Under the pieces are notes generated by a model. The model was not told where the DNA came from. It worked only from the letters and a program-made list of their open reading frames with translations, and ran no database searches. From Ahrensia marina (lineage in GTDB: Bacteria; Pseudomonadota; Alphaproteobacteria; Rhizobiales; Rhizobiaceae): a stretch of 64,000 nt of DNA. The stretch is taken from NCBI RefSeq assembly GCF_001293565.1, contig NZ_JXMU01000008.1:28851-92850 (forward strand), given 5' to 3'. The position numbers and the translations under genes were made by a program. Of the stretch, positions 36,576-45,980 are shown in pieces; within the stretch, counting starts at the first letter, position 1; each line of letters starts with the position of its first letter.

Positions 36576-37547
36576 ATGATTCGATCAGCTGTAACAGGTG
36601 TTGGTAGCGCTTTGCCAAAGCGCGTTATGCCGAATGAGGAATTCGAAAGTAAAATCGATACCACGTCGGAATGGATAGAACAGCGCACGGGCATCAAGCA
36701 GCGTTATATTGCCGGTGAAGGAGAAACATCCGCATCGCTTGGCGAGGCTGCCGCACGCGCAGCCCTTGATAATGCCGGACTGACGCCGGATGATATCGAC
36801 GTAATCATCTGTGCGACCTCCACGCCCGACAACACTTTTCCGGCTACGGCGGTGAATATCCAAAACCGTCTCGGTATGAGACACGGATTAGCATTCGATG
36901 TGCAGGCTGTTTGCACCGGCTTTGTCTATGCCACAACGACTGCCGATCTTTATATTCGCGGCGGCATGGCCAAGCGCATTCTGGTGATCGGCGCTGAAAC
37001 CTTCTCACGTTTGCTGGACTGGGAAGACCGCACAACCTGCGTTCTGTTTGGCGATGGCGCAGGCGCTGTTGTTCTTGAGGCCGTTGAAGGCGTCGGCCTG
37101 ACGTCTGACCGCGGTATTCTGGCGGCTCATTTGCGCTCGGATGGCAGTCACAAAGAAAAGCTCTATGTTGATGGTGGCCCGTCGACAACCGGCAGTGTCG
37201 GCCATTTGCGCATGGTTGGCAGAGAAGTGTTCAAACACGCTGTCGGCATGATCACCGATGTGATCGAGGATTCATTCGAGACAGCCGGTATTACCGGTGA
37301 GCAGATTGACTGGTTTGTTCCCCATCAGGCAAACCGCCGCATTATTGATGCCTCTGCCAAGAAGCTTGGTATTCCGGCTGATAAAGTGGTGATCACCGTC
37401 GATAAGCACGGCAATACATCCGCAGCTTCCGTACCTTTGGCACTTTCCGTTGCAGTTGCTGACGGCCGCATTAAAAAAGGTGATCTGGTTTTGCTTGAAG
37501 CAATGGGCGGCGGTTTTACCTGGGGTGCAGTATTGTTACGTTGGTAA
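36576..37547 (+). CDS. fabH: 3-oxoacyl-ACP synthase III
   Basis: The 323-residue protein starts type II fatty acid synthesis by joining acetyl-CoA with malonyl-ACP. Catalytic residues are C113 (AVCTGF), His in PHQANRRI and Asn in GNTSAASVP. It is co-transcribed with plsX, a widely conserved pair. Confidence 0.97.
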   Translation: MIRSAVTGVGSALPKRVMPNEEFESKIDTTSEWIEQRTGIKQRYIAGEGETSASLGEAAARAALDNAGLTPDDIDVIICATSTPDNTFPATAVNIQNRLGMRHGLAFDVQAVCTGFVYATTTADLYIRGGMAKRILVIGAETFSRLLDWEDRTTCVLFGDGAGAVVLEAVEGVGLTSDRGILAAHLRSDGSHKEKLYVDGGPSTTGSVGHLRMVGREVFKHAVGMITDVIEDSFETAGITGEQIDWFVPHQANRRIIDASAKKLGIPADKVVITVDKHGNTSAASVPLALSVAVADGRIKKGDLVLLEAMGGGFTWGAVLLRW

Positions 37548-37643
37548 CTTTATTTAGGGCTTTGCTTTTGTATTGGCCTTGATTCAATACAATAAGTTCT
37601 ATAGCTTTTGCCGAGATCACGATATTTTGAGGGGAAGCGCCAA

Positions 37644-37955
37644 ATGACGGACAAGACGTTGACACGTTCTGACCTGTCGGAGGCTGTATATCGGAAGGTG
37701 GGACTTTCCCGCACCGAGTCGGCACTGTTAGTTGAAATGATCATAGACGAGATTTGCGATGCCATTGTTCGTGGCGAGACTGTGAAGCTCTCTTCTTTTG
37801 CAACTTTTCAGGTGCGCTCAAAGAACGAGCGAATTGGCCGGAACCCCAAAACCGGTGAAGAGGTGCCAATTACGCCGCGGCGTGTTGTGACGTTTAAAGC
37901 CTCTAATGTCCTTAAAAATCATGTCATTGAAGGTTTCCGTCGTAACGCCCGCTAG
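37644..37955 (+). CDS. ihfA: Integration host factor, alpha subunit
   Basis: The 103-residue protein has the HU/IHF fold, with the DNA-arm segment [23 protein letters not shown] and [12 protein letters not shown]. It bends DNA as a heterodimer with IHF-beta. The ATG at 37644 has GAGGGG about ten bases upstream; 36 more bases upstream are open but not family-like. The order fabH-ihfA-merR is conserved in the order. Confidence 0.95.
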   Translation: MTDKTLTRSDLSEAVYRKVGLSRTESALLVEMIIDEICDAIVRGETVKLSSFATFQVRSKNERIGRNPKTGEEVPITPRRVVTFKASNVLKNHVIEGFRRNAR

Positions 37956-38026
37956 TTAAGCTACGATCGGAACATTGATTCGGTTCGTATTGTGAACGAG
38001 GTTTGATTGTAGGCAGGTGTGGCAGC

Positions 38027-38599
38027 ATGGATAAAAGTCCAGACGCGTTTCGGACAATCAGCGAAGTCGCTGATGAATTGGATTTACCTCAACATGTTTT
38101 GCGTTTCTGGGAAACGCGCTTTAGCCAGATAAAACCATTAAAACGTGGCGGCGGGCGCCGTTATTACCGGCCCGCCGATCTCGATCTCCTGCGCGGTATC
38201 CAGCATCTTCTTTATGAGGAAGGCTACACCATTAAAGGCGTACAAAAGATATTGCGCCAAAATGGTGTGCAGTTCGCGATAGCAATCGGTACGGGCGATT
38301 TGAGCGCATTGGAGGAAATGTCCAAGCGCAATCAGGAAGCTGCGCAGGCACAGGCTGAAGAAGCCGAAAAAGCTGCGCAGCAGGTGCGGGAAAACGCTGA
38401 GCGTAAAGCCGAAGTTCCGGATGACAATGTTCTAGTCGGTGAAGCAAAGCCGAAAGGTCGTGGACTGTTCAGTCGCAACAAGGGTGCGAAAGAGGATGCT
38501 GATGCCGGTGAAGGCATGAGCAGGGACAACAGAACCTTGCTGCAGGAATCTCTTTTTGACCTTCTTGAATGTAAGAGACTGCTGGACCAAGCACGTTGA
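38027..38599 (+). CDS. MerR family regulator
   Basis: The 190-residue protein has an N-terminal MerR winged helix (about 5-80; [51 protein letters not shown]). A charged linker rich in A, E and Q (about 100-130) and a short C-terminal segment follow. It lacks the metal-binding cysteines of MerR. In Hyphomicrobiales this gene regularly follows ihfA; its targets are not known to me. The ATG at 38027 is chosen over an upstream TTG at 38003. Confidence 0.88.
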   Translation: MDKSPDAFRTISEVADELDLPQHVLRFWETRFSQIKPLKRGGGRRYYRPADLDLLRGIQHLLYEEGYTIKGVQKILRQNGVQFAIAIGTGDLSALEEMSKRNQEAAQAQAEEAEKAAQQVRENAERKAEVPDDNVLVGEAKPKGRGLFSRNKGAKEDADAGEGMSRDNRTLLQESLFDLLECKRLLDQAR

Positions 38600-38654
38600 T
38601 ATTTTTTAGAGAGGCTTAACCGGCGGTTAATATTTTACCCGTATTTTTAACTTA

Positions 38655-38671
38655 CTGGATTTAACATCCAG
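38655..38671. other. Short hairpin downstream of the MerR gene
   Basis: CTGGAT (38655-38660) and ATCCAG (38666-38671) form a perfect six-base stem with a five-base loop and no T tract. It lies 20 bases before the main terminator and could be an RNA-stabilising stem. Confidence 0.35.
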
Positions 38672-38690
38672 CCTCTTACTCACTTGACTC

Positions 38691-38726
38691 AATACCGCTA
38701 TCCTCCGGGTTAGCGGTATTTTTTTG
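38691..38726 (+). terminator. Strong terminator ending the yceD-merR gene group
   Basis: AATACCGCTA (38691-38700) and TAGCGGTATT (38711-38720) form a perfect ten-base stem with a ten-base loop, followed by a run of T residues to about 38725. Confidence 0.93.
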
Positions 38727-38827
38727 CCTGACAATTACTGGACGGGTAGGTCAAAGTATTACAAGGATGGCGCGACCTAAAAAGCGGTCTTGTATGGCAG
38801 CAAAGACGCGTTTATAGCGGTGGTAAG

Positions 38828-38904
38828 TCGGAGCGTAGCGCAGTCCGGTAGCGCACTCGCCTGGGGGGCGAGGGGTCGTGGGTTCGAATCCCGCCGCTCC
38901 GACC
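38828..38904 (+). tRNA. tRNA-Pro (anticodon GGG)
   Basis: The 77-base gene folds as a full cloverleaf. The acceptor CGGAGCG pairs with CGCTCCG, followed by A and an encoded CCA. The anticodon stem CTCGC/GCGAG (38855-38859, 38867-38871) holds the loop CTGGGGG with anticodon GGG at 38862-38864. The T arm is GTGGG-TTCGAAT-CCCGC. The convergent O-antigen ligase gene stops only five bases downstream. No integrase or att-like repeat is next to it. Confidence 0.97.
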
Positions 38905-38909
38905 AAATC

Positions 38910-40169
38910 TTATTGTTCGTGTATAGGTTGCTGTTGGCGTTGGTAATTGTCTTCGGCTGCGATGCAGCCCCAGATGATACCCAATAGCAAAAAGAAATGC
39001 CGCCAATGGTCTGTGTCAATCACATTGCCAATGACGATATGGCCAATAAAAACGATGTAGGTACACAGCAAATATGGTTGCCACGGGCGGTTGCGAAACA
39101 GAATTTTTAAACCAGCACCCAATGTCCAAACCATAAGGACAACATAGGCAAAAAAGCCCAGCCATGAATAATCAAACAAGGCTTTGAGCCAAATATTGTG
39201 CGTGTCTTCGCCAAACATTTTTCCGAACTCAAGAATACCAATGCCGAACGGATGTTCTGTGGCCATCATAAAGCCGATCCAGTGACGCGCAAAACGTCCC
39301 AGACGCGCGCCGTCATAATCCTGCACCAGTTGAGCACGGCTGAGAAATACATCGCGTACAACGTCGAACTGAAGCGCAACAAGAAGGGCAAGGCTAACTG
39401 TCACCAATGCGGCGGCAGCCAGCAATGTGATGCGCACACGGAAACGACCCGACGGATTGGATATAAGCAGTGCGGCCGTCAGCAATATCGCGCTTAGGAC
39501 AAACAAACCCCATCCTGCGCGTGAAAACGACAGGAAGATGCCCAGCGAAAGAACAAGCAGCATCATCATTTGCGGAAGTGTTTTGGCGAACGGGCGCGTT
39601 AAAACCTGATGCAAACAATAGAGTGCCGGAAGGCATAAAAACGGGGCGAAAACATTGGGATCCTGAAAAGCGCCTTTGGCACGCCCGAAACGTAAAAACA
39701 GATCAGCCGCAGGGATGGCACCAAAATAGGCCAGAATGCCGATTGTACCGGTGATAAGCGCCGCAACCGTATAGCCCGAAAAGATGAGCGACAGCAGGCC
39801 GGGCCGCGCAGCAATAACGCTGGCAAAGAAAATAGATGTCAGGCCGAGGAAAAACGAAACAGCGACATAAATGAGAACGCTTGACCAGTTTTCCATTGTC
39901 ATCATGGAGATAATGCCACCGACATTAAACAGGATTAGCAGCGCTACGAGTGGCAATGTGGATGCCGGAATTTTCAGCCCGAACAGAGCCCAGACCGCGA
40001 TAAGACCGGCCATAAACAGCTCATACGGCGCCGGTTCATTGATAACAAACCCGCTTAAAAAAGTGCCCAGCCATAAAGCAAAACCGCTCAATATAGCGAC
40101 AAGCGCGCGGTTTTTTTCGGCGGCAGTTAGTCCGTTAGCGGCACCGTAGTGTAAACTGGCATCGGTCAA
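38910..40169 (-). CDS. O-antigen ligase/polymerase-like membrane protein
   Basis: The 419-residue protein has about eleven to twelve membrane spans and the Wzy_C/O-antigen ligase core. A large loop contains LGRFARHWIGFMMATEHPFGIGILEFGKMFGEDTHN in pieces typical of the family (Arg and the H of DTHNIWLKA). Such proteins ligate or polymerise polysaccharide repeat units on the periplasmic side. Last gene of the minus-strand polysaccharide operon, overlapping the upstream transferase gene by four bases. Confidence 0.88.
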   Translation of the reverse strand: MTDASLHYGAANGLTAAEKNRALVAILSGFALWLGTFLSGFVINEPAPYELFMAGLIAVWALFGLKIPASTLPLVALLILFNVGGIISMMTMENWSSVLIYVAVSFFLGLTSIFFASVIAARPGLLSLIFSGYTVAALITGTIGILAYFGAIPAADLFLRFGRAKGAFQDPNVFAPFLCLPALYCLHQVLTRPFAKTLPQMMMLLVLSLGIFLSFSRAGWGLFVLSAILLTAALLISNPSGRFRVRITLLAAAALVTVSLALLVALQFDVVRDVFLSRAQLVQDYDGARLGRFARHWIGFMMATEHPFGIGILEFGKMFGEDTHNIWLKALFDYSWLGFFAYVVLMVWTLGAGLKILFRNRPWQPYLLCTYIVFIGHIVIGNVIDTDHWRHFFLLLGIIWGCIAAEDNYQRQQQPIHEQ

Positions 40170-41722
40170 TAGGCATTATCCGATTTCGTAAATAGGCTGA
40201 TGGGCGTCATGAACAATATTCGCAAATCGAACATCAAAGACCAGTTTTCGATGTAATAGAGGTCGCACTCGGTACGCATTTTGATCTTGTCATCATGATC
40301 AATTTCACCGCGCCAGCCATTGATCTGCGCCCAGCCGGTAACACCGGGCTTAACACGGTGGCGGGCAAAGTAACCGTCAACAACTTCACCATAAAGCTTT
40401 TCACGGGTCTGTGCATGGACAGCATGCGGGCGCGGGCCGACGAGAGACAGGTCACCGCGCAGCGCATTGAAGAACTGGGGTAATTCATCAATCGACGTTT
40501 TACGGATAAAACGTCCGACGGGTGTTACGCGCGGATCGCCTTTCGTTACGGCTTTTCTTGCGGTGACGTCCTGCTGATCGACATACATCGATCGGAATTT
40601 GAACACACGGATGATTTCATTGTTAAAACCGTGCCGTTCCTGAACAAATATGGCAGGGCCTTTCGATGTCAGTTTCACAGCGAGATAGGTGCCAAGCATG
40701 ATAGGCGACAGCAGCGTAATGCCTAATAGAGAGAAGAAGACATCAAAGGCGCGCTTTGCAACAGAGTCCCAATCGCGGATAGGACGGTCAAATATATCAA
40801 ACATGGGTATATTGCCCACATAAGAATATGTGCGCGGGCGGAAACGCAAATTGTTCGAATGCGCGGATAGCCGGATATCCACCGGCAGCACCCAGAGCTT
40901 TTTGAGCATGGCAAGAACGCGGTTCTCGGCATCAAGCGGCAGTGCGACAATCAGCATTGAAATGCGTGCGCGGCGGGAGAACTCAACGAGTTCTTCAATA
41001 TTTCCAAGCTTGGGGTAACCTGCAACGACCGGCGGCGAGCGCAAATCATCACGATCATCAAAAAGGCCGCAAATACGAATGTCATTATCGGCCTGCTGTT
41101 CAATCGAACGGATCAGTTTTTCGGCCGGTTTGCCGCCGCCGACAATAACGGCGCGGCGTTCCATCACGCCATTGCGTCCCCATCGACGAACGCAAAAATT
41201 GAGCAGCAAACGCTCGATAAACAGGAATATGACGCCGCTTAGGTACCAGGAACCAAGCCAAACGCGGGAAAAATCTTCTGATATTTTTAAAAAGAATGCG
41301 CCAATCAAAAGGATTGAAAAGGTGGCGGTCCAGCCAAGAATGACTTTCGGGAAAGTGCGGAAGGAACGACGCAGTGCACTGGTTTGATAGAGGTCAAGAG
41401 CCTGAAAGAAGCCGACAGCAAGAAGAGCGCCAACGGCAGATGAAATGACATATTGCCAAAACATGCCGCCCGCCATCGGCTCCCATTTTATGCCGACATA
41501 AACGAACATGATCGTGATGCCGATTGCGAATAGAACAAGCAATTCGCCCAGACGCATAAAGCCGGTAAGCATGGCGGGAGAGACCGTATCAGCGCGATAT
41601 TCAGCTGCAATGCGGGCTGCGAGATCGTTTAACTTGCCCGGTTTTACAACAAGCATTTCGCCGTCGTCATAATTGGCGACAGCGGTGCGGGAATATTTTT
41701 CTTTTGGATCCATATTGTTCAT
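40166..41722 (-). CDS. Undecaprenyl-phosphate sugar phosphotransferase (initiating transferase)
   Basis: The 518-residue protein has about four to five N-terminal membrane spans and a nucleotide-binding CoA_binding_3-type middle (VIVGGGKPAEKLIRSIE). The C-terminal bacterial sugar transferase domain carries FDVFFSLLGITLLSP, VQERHGFNNEIIRVFKFRSM, RFIRKTSIDELPQF, GDLSLVGPRP and YFARHRVKPGVTGWAQING. It resembles WcaJ-type enzymes, which load the first sugar phosphate on the lipid carrier. Either ATG 41722 or 41713 may start it; neither has a strong ribosome site. Confidence 0.93.
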   Translation of the reverse strand: MNNMDPKEKYSRTAVANYDDGEMLVVKPGKLNDLAARIAAEYRADTVSPAMLTGFMRLGELLVLFAIGITIMFVYVGIKWEPMAGGMFWQYVISSAVGALLAVGFFQALDLYQTSALRRSFRTFPKVILGWTATFSILLIGAFFLKISEDFSRVWLGSWYLSGVIFLFIERLLLNFCVRRWGRNGVMERRAVIVGGGKPAEKLIRSIEQQADNDIRICGLFDDRDDLRSPPVVAGYPKLGNIEELVEFSRRARISMLIVALPLDAENRVLAMLKKLWVLPVDIRLSAHSNNLRFRPRTYSYVGNIPMFDIFDRPIRDWDSVAKRAFDVFFSLLGITLLSPIMLGTYLAVKLTSKGPAIFVQERHGFNNEIIRVFKFRSMYVDQQDVTARKAVTKGDPRVTPVGRFIRKTSIDELPQFFNALRGDLSLVGPRPHAVHAQTREKLYGEVVDGYFARHRVKPGVTGWAQINGWRGEIDHDDKIKMRTECDLYYIENWSLMFDLRILFMTPISLFTKSDNAY

Positions 41723-41805
41723 TTTTCTACGTACCCATAGGCCGGTTGTAGCGATAATAACGCCACAACCCTAAGAAACGCTTGATAAAAGCTGTGCCAT
41801 TCGAC

Positions 41806-42975
41806 TTATTTTCGTCGTGACTTTGCCTTGTGATAGGCTTCAAGCACCCAATTTGACATTGTATCGATAGAAAATTCGGCTTTTAGAGTGTCGTGATCCG
41901 GCATTCTTGACTTGAAATCTTCCGGATTTTCGAGCGCAAGCCGCATTCGCGCTGTTAAGCGGTCTACATCAGGCTCAATAAGAAAATCTTTTGCTTTTCC
42001 AAATATTTCCGGAATGCCGCCGACATTGGTGGCGATTAACGGACGCTGTGCGGCCAGCGCTTCCAGAACAATATAGGGCATCGCCTCAGCACGTGATGGC
42101 ATGACAACTGTACGCGCCAGCGAAAATGCTATGCGGGCAGGCATCGGAGGCCGTAGCGTGACATTCGTTTGTAAATTACGCTCTTTGATCATGGCGTGAA
42201 TGTCGTCCCGATCCGGGCCTTCGCCAATCATAACGGCGCTGATTTCCTGCGCGCCTTCAGCCTTCAGTCTGGAAAGTGCGCGCAACATAAGGTCTGGCCC
42301 TTTCAACATGCGCATTTCGCCGATGAACAGAAAGTCGGCGGCATTATCGGCCGGCGTAACAGGTTCAAATTCGTCCTCTGCCAAGCCGTTATAAATCACG
42401 CGGGAAGGGCATTTGGGTGTGCCGATCTTCTGGCGGTAAGTATTGGCTTCAAATTCCGCGACAAAACACAGGCAGTCGGTCATTCGTTCGAGTACTTTCT
42501 CGATTTGAAAATAGACTTTGCCGTTTTTGCTGGATGCATCAAAATGAAGGCTGCCGCCGTGAGGGGAGTAGAGCCGTGCAGGGCGTCCGTGGTCTGTCCG
42601 GATAATCGAGCCGCAGGCACGGGCATAGACGCCGCCTTTAGCGCCATGTCCATGCACAACATCCGGTCGTAAGTCTTTGATGAGGTTGCGGATTTTCATT
42701 GCCGAAGAAATGTCGGATGGGCCGACGCTTCTGCTCATTGCCGTGCGGGTTATGCCCAGTGAAAGATGAGGCTCAAGGCGCTCCAGCAGAGTTTCATTGT
42801 AACCTGCTGGCCCGCTGGCATCACATATGATGCCGACAGAATGGCCTAATTTGGCATGGGCAAGCGCAAGATCACGTACATGGCGCAGTACACCGCCCAT
42901 GGGCGCGCGCAAAATGTGGACAATGCGTAGTGGCTCTGATTGATTCAATGTTTTAGAAAATGCGTTCGCGGACAT
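41806..42975 (-). CDS. Glycosyltransferase family 4
   Basis: The 389-residue protein has a GT-B fold. The N-terminal part begins RIVHILRAPMGGVLRHVRDLA and includes VVHGHGAKGGVYAR; the C-terminal part has DFLFIGEMRMLKGPDLMLRAL and the sugar-nucleotide-binding VMPSRAEAMPYIVLEALAA. It would extend the polysaccharide repeat unit in the cytosol. The ATG at 42975 has GGTGA eight bases upstream; a GTG at 42987 is the other option. It overlaps the end of the export lipoprotein gene by 23 bases. Confidence 0.9.
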   Translation of the reverse strand: MSANAFSKTLNQSEPLRIVHILRAPMGGVLRHVRDLALAHAKLGHSVGIICDASGPAGYNETLLERLEPHLSLGITRTAMSRSVGPSDISSAMKIRNLIKDLRPDVVHGHGAKGGVYARACGSIIRTDHGRPARLYSPHGGSLHFDASSKNGKVYFQIEKVLERMTDCLCFVAEFEANTYRQKIGTPKCPSRVIYNGLAEDEFEPVTPADNAADFLFIGEMRMLKGPDLMLRALSRLKAEGAQEISAVMIGEGPDRDDIHAMIKERNLQTNVTLRPPMPARIAFSLARTVVMPSRAEAMPYIVLEALAAQRPLIATNVGGIPEIFGKAKDFLIEPDVDRLTARMRLALENPEDFKSRMPDHDTLKAEFSIDTMSNWVLEAYHKAKSRRK

Positions 42976-43525
42976 AAATCGTGTCACCGGGCATAACCGG
43001 ATCAGAAATGAGAACCCGTCCGGTCATCACTTTGCCGTTGATCTGACGTGTTATGTCAGCATTGGCTTGATTGGCGCGTGATGAGAAGCCACCGGCACCT
43101 GCCACAGCCATTTGAACAGTCATGCCGGGGCGATAAGCATATTGTCCCGATGCGCCAACTTCACCCATGACGAAAATAGTGCGGTAAGCGGCGACTTCTG
43201 CCGAAACGTCAGGATCACGTAAAAAGCCATTGCGCAACTGCGCGGCGATTGCCCCTTCAATTTGCTGAACTGTACGGCCACGTGCAGCGATTGCGCCGAC
43301 AAGCGGGAACGATATATAGCCTGATTTGTCGACATTGTAAGTATTGGTCAAATCATCCTGGCCAAACACTGTAACGCGAATCTGATCTCCGGCATCCAGC
43401 ATATAAGGTTGATTGATCACTTCATGAAACGCAGGCGGTGCAGGGCGGTAGCCCGTACAAGCTGTTACGCCCGCCAAGGCAACACTTAAAGCGATCATTC
43501 TCGTGGCTGTTTTCATGCTCATCAT
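42953..43525 (-). CDS. Polysaccharide export lipoprotein (Wza/ExoF-like)
   Basis: The 190-residue protein has a signal peptide with lipobox VTAC and a Poly_export domain (YMLDAGDQIRVTVFGQDDLTNTYNVDKSG). One SLBB-like domain (IFVMGEVGASGQYAYRPGMTVQMAVAGAGG in pieces) follows, and the length fits the short rhizobial type. It would form the outer-membrane or periplasmic exit part of the polysaccharide secretion path with the Wzz-type protein encoded divergently. First gene of the minus-strand operon. Confidence 0.92.
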   Translation of the reverse strand: MMSMKTATRMIALSVALAGVTACTGYRPAPPAFHEVINQPYMLDAGDQIRVTVFGQDDLTNTYNVDKSGYISFPLVGAIAARGRTVQQIEGAIAAQLRNGFLRDPDVSAEVAAYRTIFVMGEVGASGQYAYRPGMTVQMAVAGAGGFSSRANQANADITRQINGKVMTGRVLISDPVMPGDTIYVRERIF

Positions 43526-43786
43526 AAGACGTTCCGGTCAGAATCTGCGCACATTGCGCAATAAATCTTGAGTCCTTTATCGCGTTGTTAAGGTTAATGG
43601 CTGGTAAAAGAGTGCCCGATTAGCCGCATTTTACTTGTCGCGCAGGCACAAATGGCTGCCATGATTAATAGTTCGGTCATCTTTGCGAACAAAGCTTTAA
43701 GCGCGAATTTACTCTATAGTTACCATGTTGGTTTAGGCATGTGGGTAAGCGTATAGCAATTTGTGTTTTGAGTTGGAGTTATGAGT

Positions 43787-45925
43787 ATGTCGGATCAAGT
43801 CCAGTCACGCGACGCCGATATTGATATGGGGCGTTTGTTCGGAGCCATATGGCGCGACAAATTCCGCATCATTGCCGTTGCGCTCATATTAACAGCTATC
43901 GTCTTCGGTCTGTTGAGTATGGTGTCTCCGAAATACAAGGCCGATGCCCGTGTCTTGTTGGATTTAAGTGAATCCGTATATACGCGCCCCGCAACAGAGA
44001 ACCAGCCCGCAGACCAACCGCTCATTGATGAAGAGGGCGTTGCCAGCCAGGTTGAAATTATCCGTTCTTCTGATCTGCTTCTCAAGGTTGCCGACGAATT
44101 GAAGCTCGGCCAGTTGGAAGAGTTCGATGCAACACGCGGGATTTCCGCCCTTAAAGAAGGACTGATAACATTCGGACTGATTGCTGATCCGCGTGAATTG
44201 CCTGCAGAACAGCGGGTTTTAAAAGCGATGCGTGAGCGCCTCGAAGTTTATTCGGCTGAACCGGCCCGTGTTGTGGTGATTGAATTTGAATCGTCCGATC
44301 CCGAGCTTGCCAAAACTGTTCCCAATGCCATTGCAAAAGCTTATGTCTCACTTGAAAGCCAGTCACAGCGCGACTCAAGCGGGCAGGCGGCTGAATTTCT
44401 AGCCGCTGAAATTGCCGAACTGCAACGCGGACTGCTTGAGGCTGAACAGCGCGTGGAAGATTTCCGCGCTGCAAATGATTTGTTTGAAGGCGATAACAAT
44501 GCGACATTGGCAAGCCAGCAGCTTGGTGAACTGTCATCAGAGCTTTCCCGCGTGCGCGCCGAGCGTTCAAGTGTTGAAGCACGGGTGCTTTCTGTTGAAC
44601 GTGCGCTGGAAAGCGGCGCTGCGCTGGATACGTTGCCGGATGTTATTTCGTCGCCGCTCATTGAGCGTTTAAGCGAACAGCAGGTGCGTTTGAACGCGCA
44701 GATTGCCGACCTTTCCACGACATTGCTCCCGCAGCATCCGCGCATCCGTGCGCTTCGCTCGCAAGTCAATGATCTAAATGCGCAGGTTCGTGAACAGGCG
44801 CAGCGTGTGTTGCAAGGATTGCGCAACGAGGCGGCGATTAACCGCGAACGCGAACAGGAACTGATAAGCGCGTTGAACGAACAAAAAGCAGCGACGTCAC
44901 AGGTCAGCGCGCAGGAAGTTGAACTGCGGGCGCTGGAGCGTGAAGCCGCGTCACAGCGCGCTCTTCTTGAAAGCTATTCAATCCGTTTTCGTGAAGCAAA
45001 ATCGCGCGGCGAGCGCGAGGATGTACCGGCACAAGCGCGCATTATTTCACCGGCACTAACACCGATTGAAGCGGCGTTCCCGAAAATGATCCCGCTATTG
45101 GGTGCGACATTTGTCGGCTCGCTGATCATCATGGTTCTGGTAACATTGATGAGCGAATTGTTTTCAGGCCGTGCCCTTGTTCCGGCAGCAGGCACGGCGC
45201 AGACGCCGGTGCCTCAAAAAGACAATGTCTTGCCGATGCCTATTGCGCAGGATGTGCAGGCTCCGGTAGAGCAGGGTTTGGCACATGAAGAGGTGGATTA
45301 CGCGACCGCGCAACCTGACGTTGCTAATGATAATTTTTCAGTCGCAGCGCTTGCGAACCAACTGATTGATAAGGGTGCAGGACGGGCGATTATCGTTTCA
45401 CCGGAAGGTGATGCAGGCAGTATGTGCTCAGTAAGCCTTGTTCGCTATCTGGCAGATGAAGGCCTGCGTGTTGCGCTTGTGGATTTAACCGGCACGGCTG
45501 CATCGTCGCAGCACATGCTGGCCGACTTCAGGTCACCGGGTATTACCGAGCTTCTGGCATCGCAAGCCTCATATTCGGAAGTCATTCATTGTGATGCGGC
45601 AACACGCGCCCACATTATTCCAACCGGAAATGCCGATGCGGTTCTGGCCATGCGCGCCATTGACCGTTTGCCTATGATCATGGACGCTTTGAGCTCGGCT
45701 TATGATCTTGTGGTCGTTGATTGCGGTCCGACAGATGCAAGCGGTCTCAAGCGTTTGGCAACAACAGAAAGCGAGATTGTCATCGCGATGGTTGAACCCA
45801 ATTCAAGTCAGGTTGTCGCGGCAGCCGAAGACTTGGTTGCCGGTGGTTATGAAGATGTATTGATAGTCACAGGCGGCGATGTCGATGCACCGTTGCCGCC
45901 AACACCAAACCGCAATCGCGCTTAA
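43787..45925 (+). CDS. Exopolysaccharide co-polymerase (Wzz/ExoP/GumC type) with degenerate BY-kinase-like domain
   Basis: The 712-residue protein has a cytoplasmic N terminus, TM1 (about 28-48) and a Wzz domain. A long periplasmic coiled coil (about 170-400) is followed by TM2 (about 425-450). A C-terminal domain (about 520-705) has the BY-kinase/ParA-like fold: IIVSPEGDAGSMCSVSLVRYL at the P-loop place, VALVDL and VVVDCGPTDA. The P-loop lacks the GKS/T lysine and there is no C-terminal tyrosine cluster, so kinase activity is doubtful. It likely controls chain length and export. The second ATG (43787) has GGAG eight bases upstream. Divergent from the export lipoprotein operon. Confidence 0.9.
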   Translation: MSDQVQSRDADIDMGRLFGAIWRDKFRIIAVALILTAIVFGLLSMVSPKYKADARVLLDLSESVYTRPATENQPADQPLIDEEGVASQVEIIRSSDLLLKVADELKLGQLEEFDATRGISALKEGLITFGLIADPRELPAEQRVLKAMRERLEVYSAEPARVVVIEFESSDPELAKTVPNAIAKAYVSLESQSQRDSSGQAAEFLAAEIAELQRGLLEAEQRVEDFRAANDLFEGDNNATLASQQLGELSSELSRVRAERSSVEARVLSVERALESGAALDTLPDVISSPLIERLSEQQVRLNAQIADLSTTLLPQHPRIRALRSQVNDLNAQVREQAQRVLQGLRNEAAINREREQELISALNEQKAATSQVSAQEVELRALEREAASQRALLESYSIRFREAKSRGEREDVPAQARIISPALTPIEAAFPKMIPLLGATFVGSLIIMVLVTLMSELFSGRALVPAAGTAQTPVPQKDNVLPMPIAQDVQAPVEQGLAHEEVDYATAQPDVANDNFSVAALANQLIDKGAGRAIIVSPEGDAGSMCSVSLVRYLADEGLRVALVDLTGTAASSQHMLADFRSPGITELLASQASYSEVIHCDAATRAHIIPTGNADAVLAMRAIDRLPMIMDALSSAYDLVVVDCGPTDASGLKRLATTESEIVIAMVEPNSSQVVAAAEDLVAGGYEDVLIVTGGDVDAPLPPTPNRNRA

Positions 45926-45942
45926 GGGCTCTTTGGTGATTG

Positions 45943-45980
45943 TTTTAAGTGCAGGGCGATTGATTGCTCAGCACTTAAAA
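45943..45980. other. Long AT-rich hairpin between the co-polymerase gene and the acetyltransferase gene
   Basis: TTTTAAGTGC (45943-45952) and GCACTTAAAA (45971-45980) form a perfect ten-base inverted repeat with an 18-base loop. The right arm overlaps the last codons of the acetyltransferase gene. It sits between converging genes and may stop transcription or protect ends, though it lacks a following T run. Confidence 0.5.

Noticed and set aside
38828..38904. tRNA-Pro as an integration site of a mobile element
   Set aside because: No integrase, no repeated 3' end of the tRNA nearby, and the following genes look native in composition.
42196..42672. Open frame of 158 codons on the plus strand inside the GT4 glycosyltransferase gene
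   Set aside because: The minus-strand gene has clear family motifs throughout; the opposite frame has no homology pattern or ribosome site.
44341..44826. Minus-strand open frame inside the exopolysaccharide co-polymerase gene
   Set aside because: Rich in serine and arginine by reflection of the coiled-coil codons; no independent evidence for a gene.
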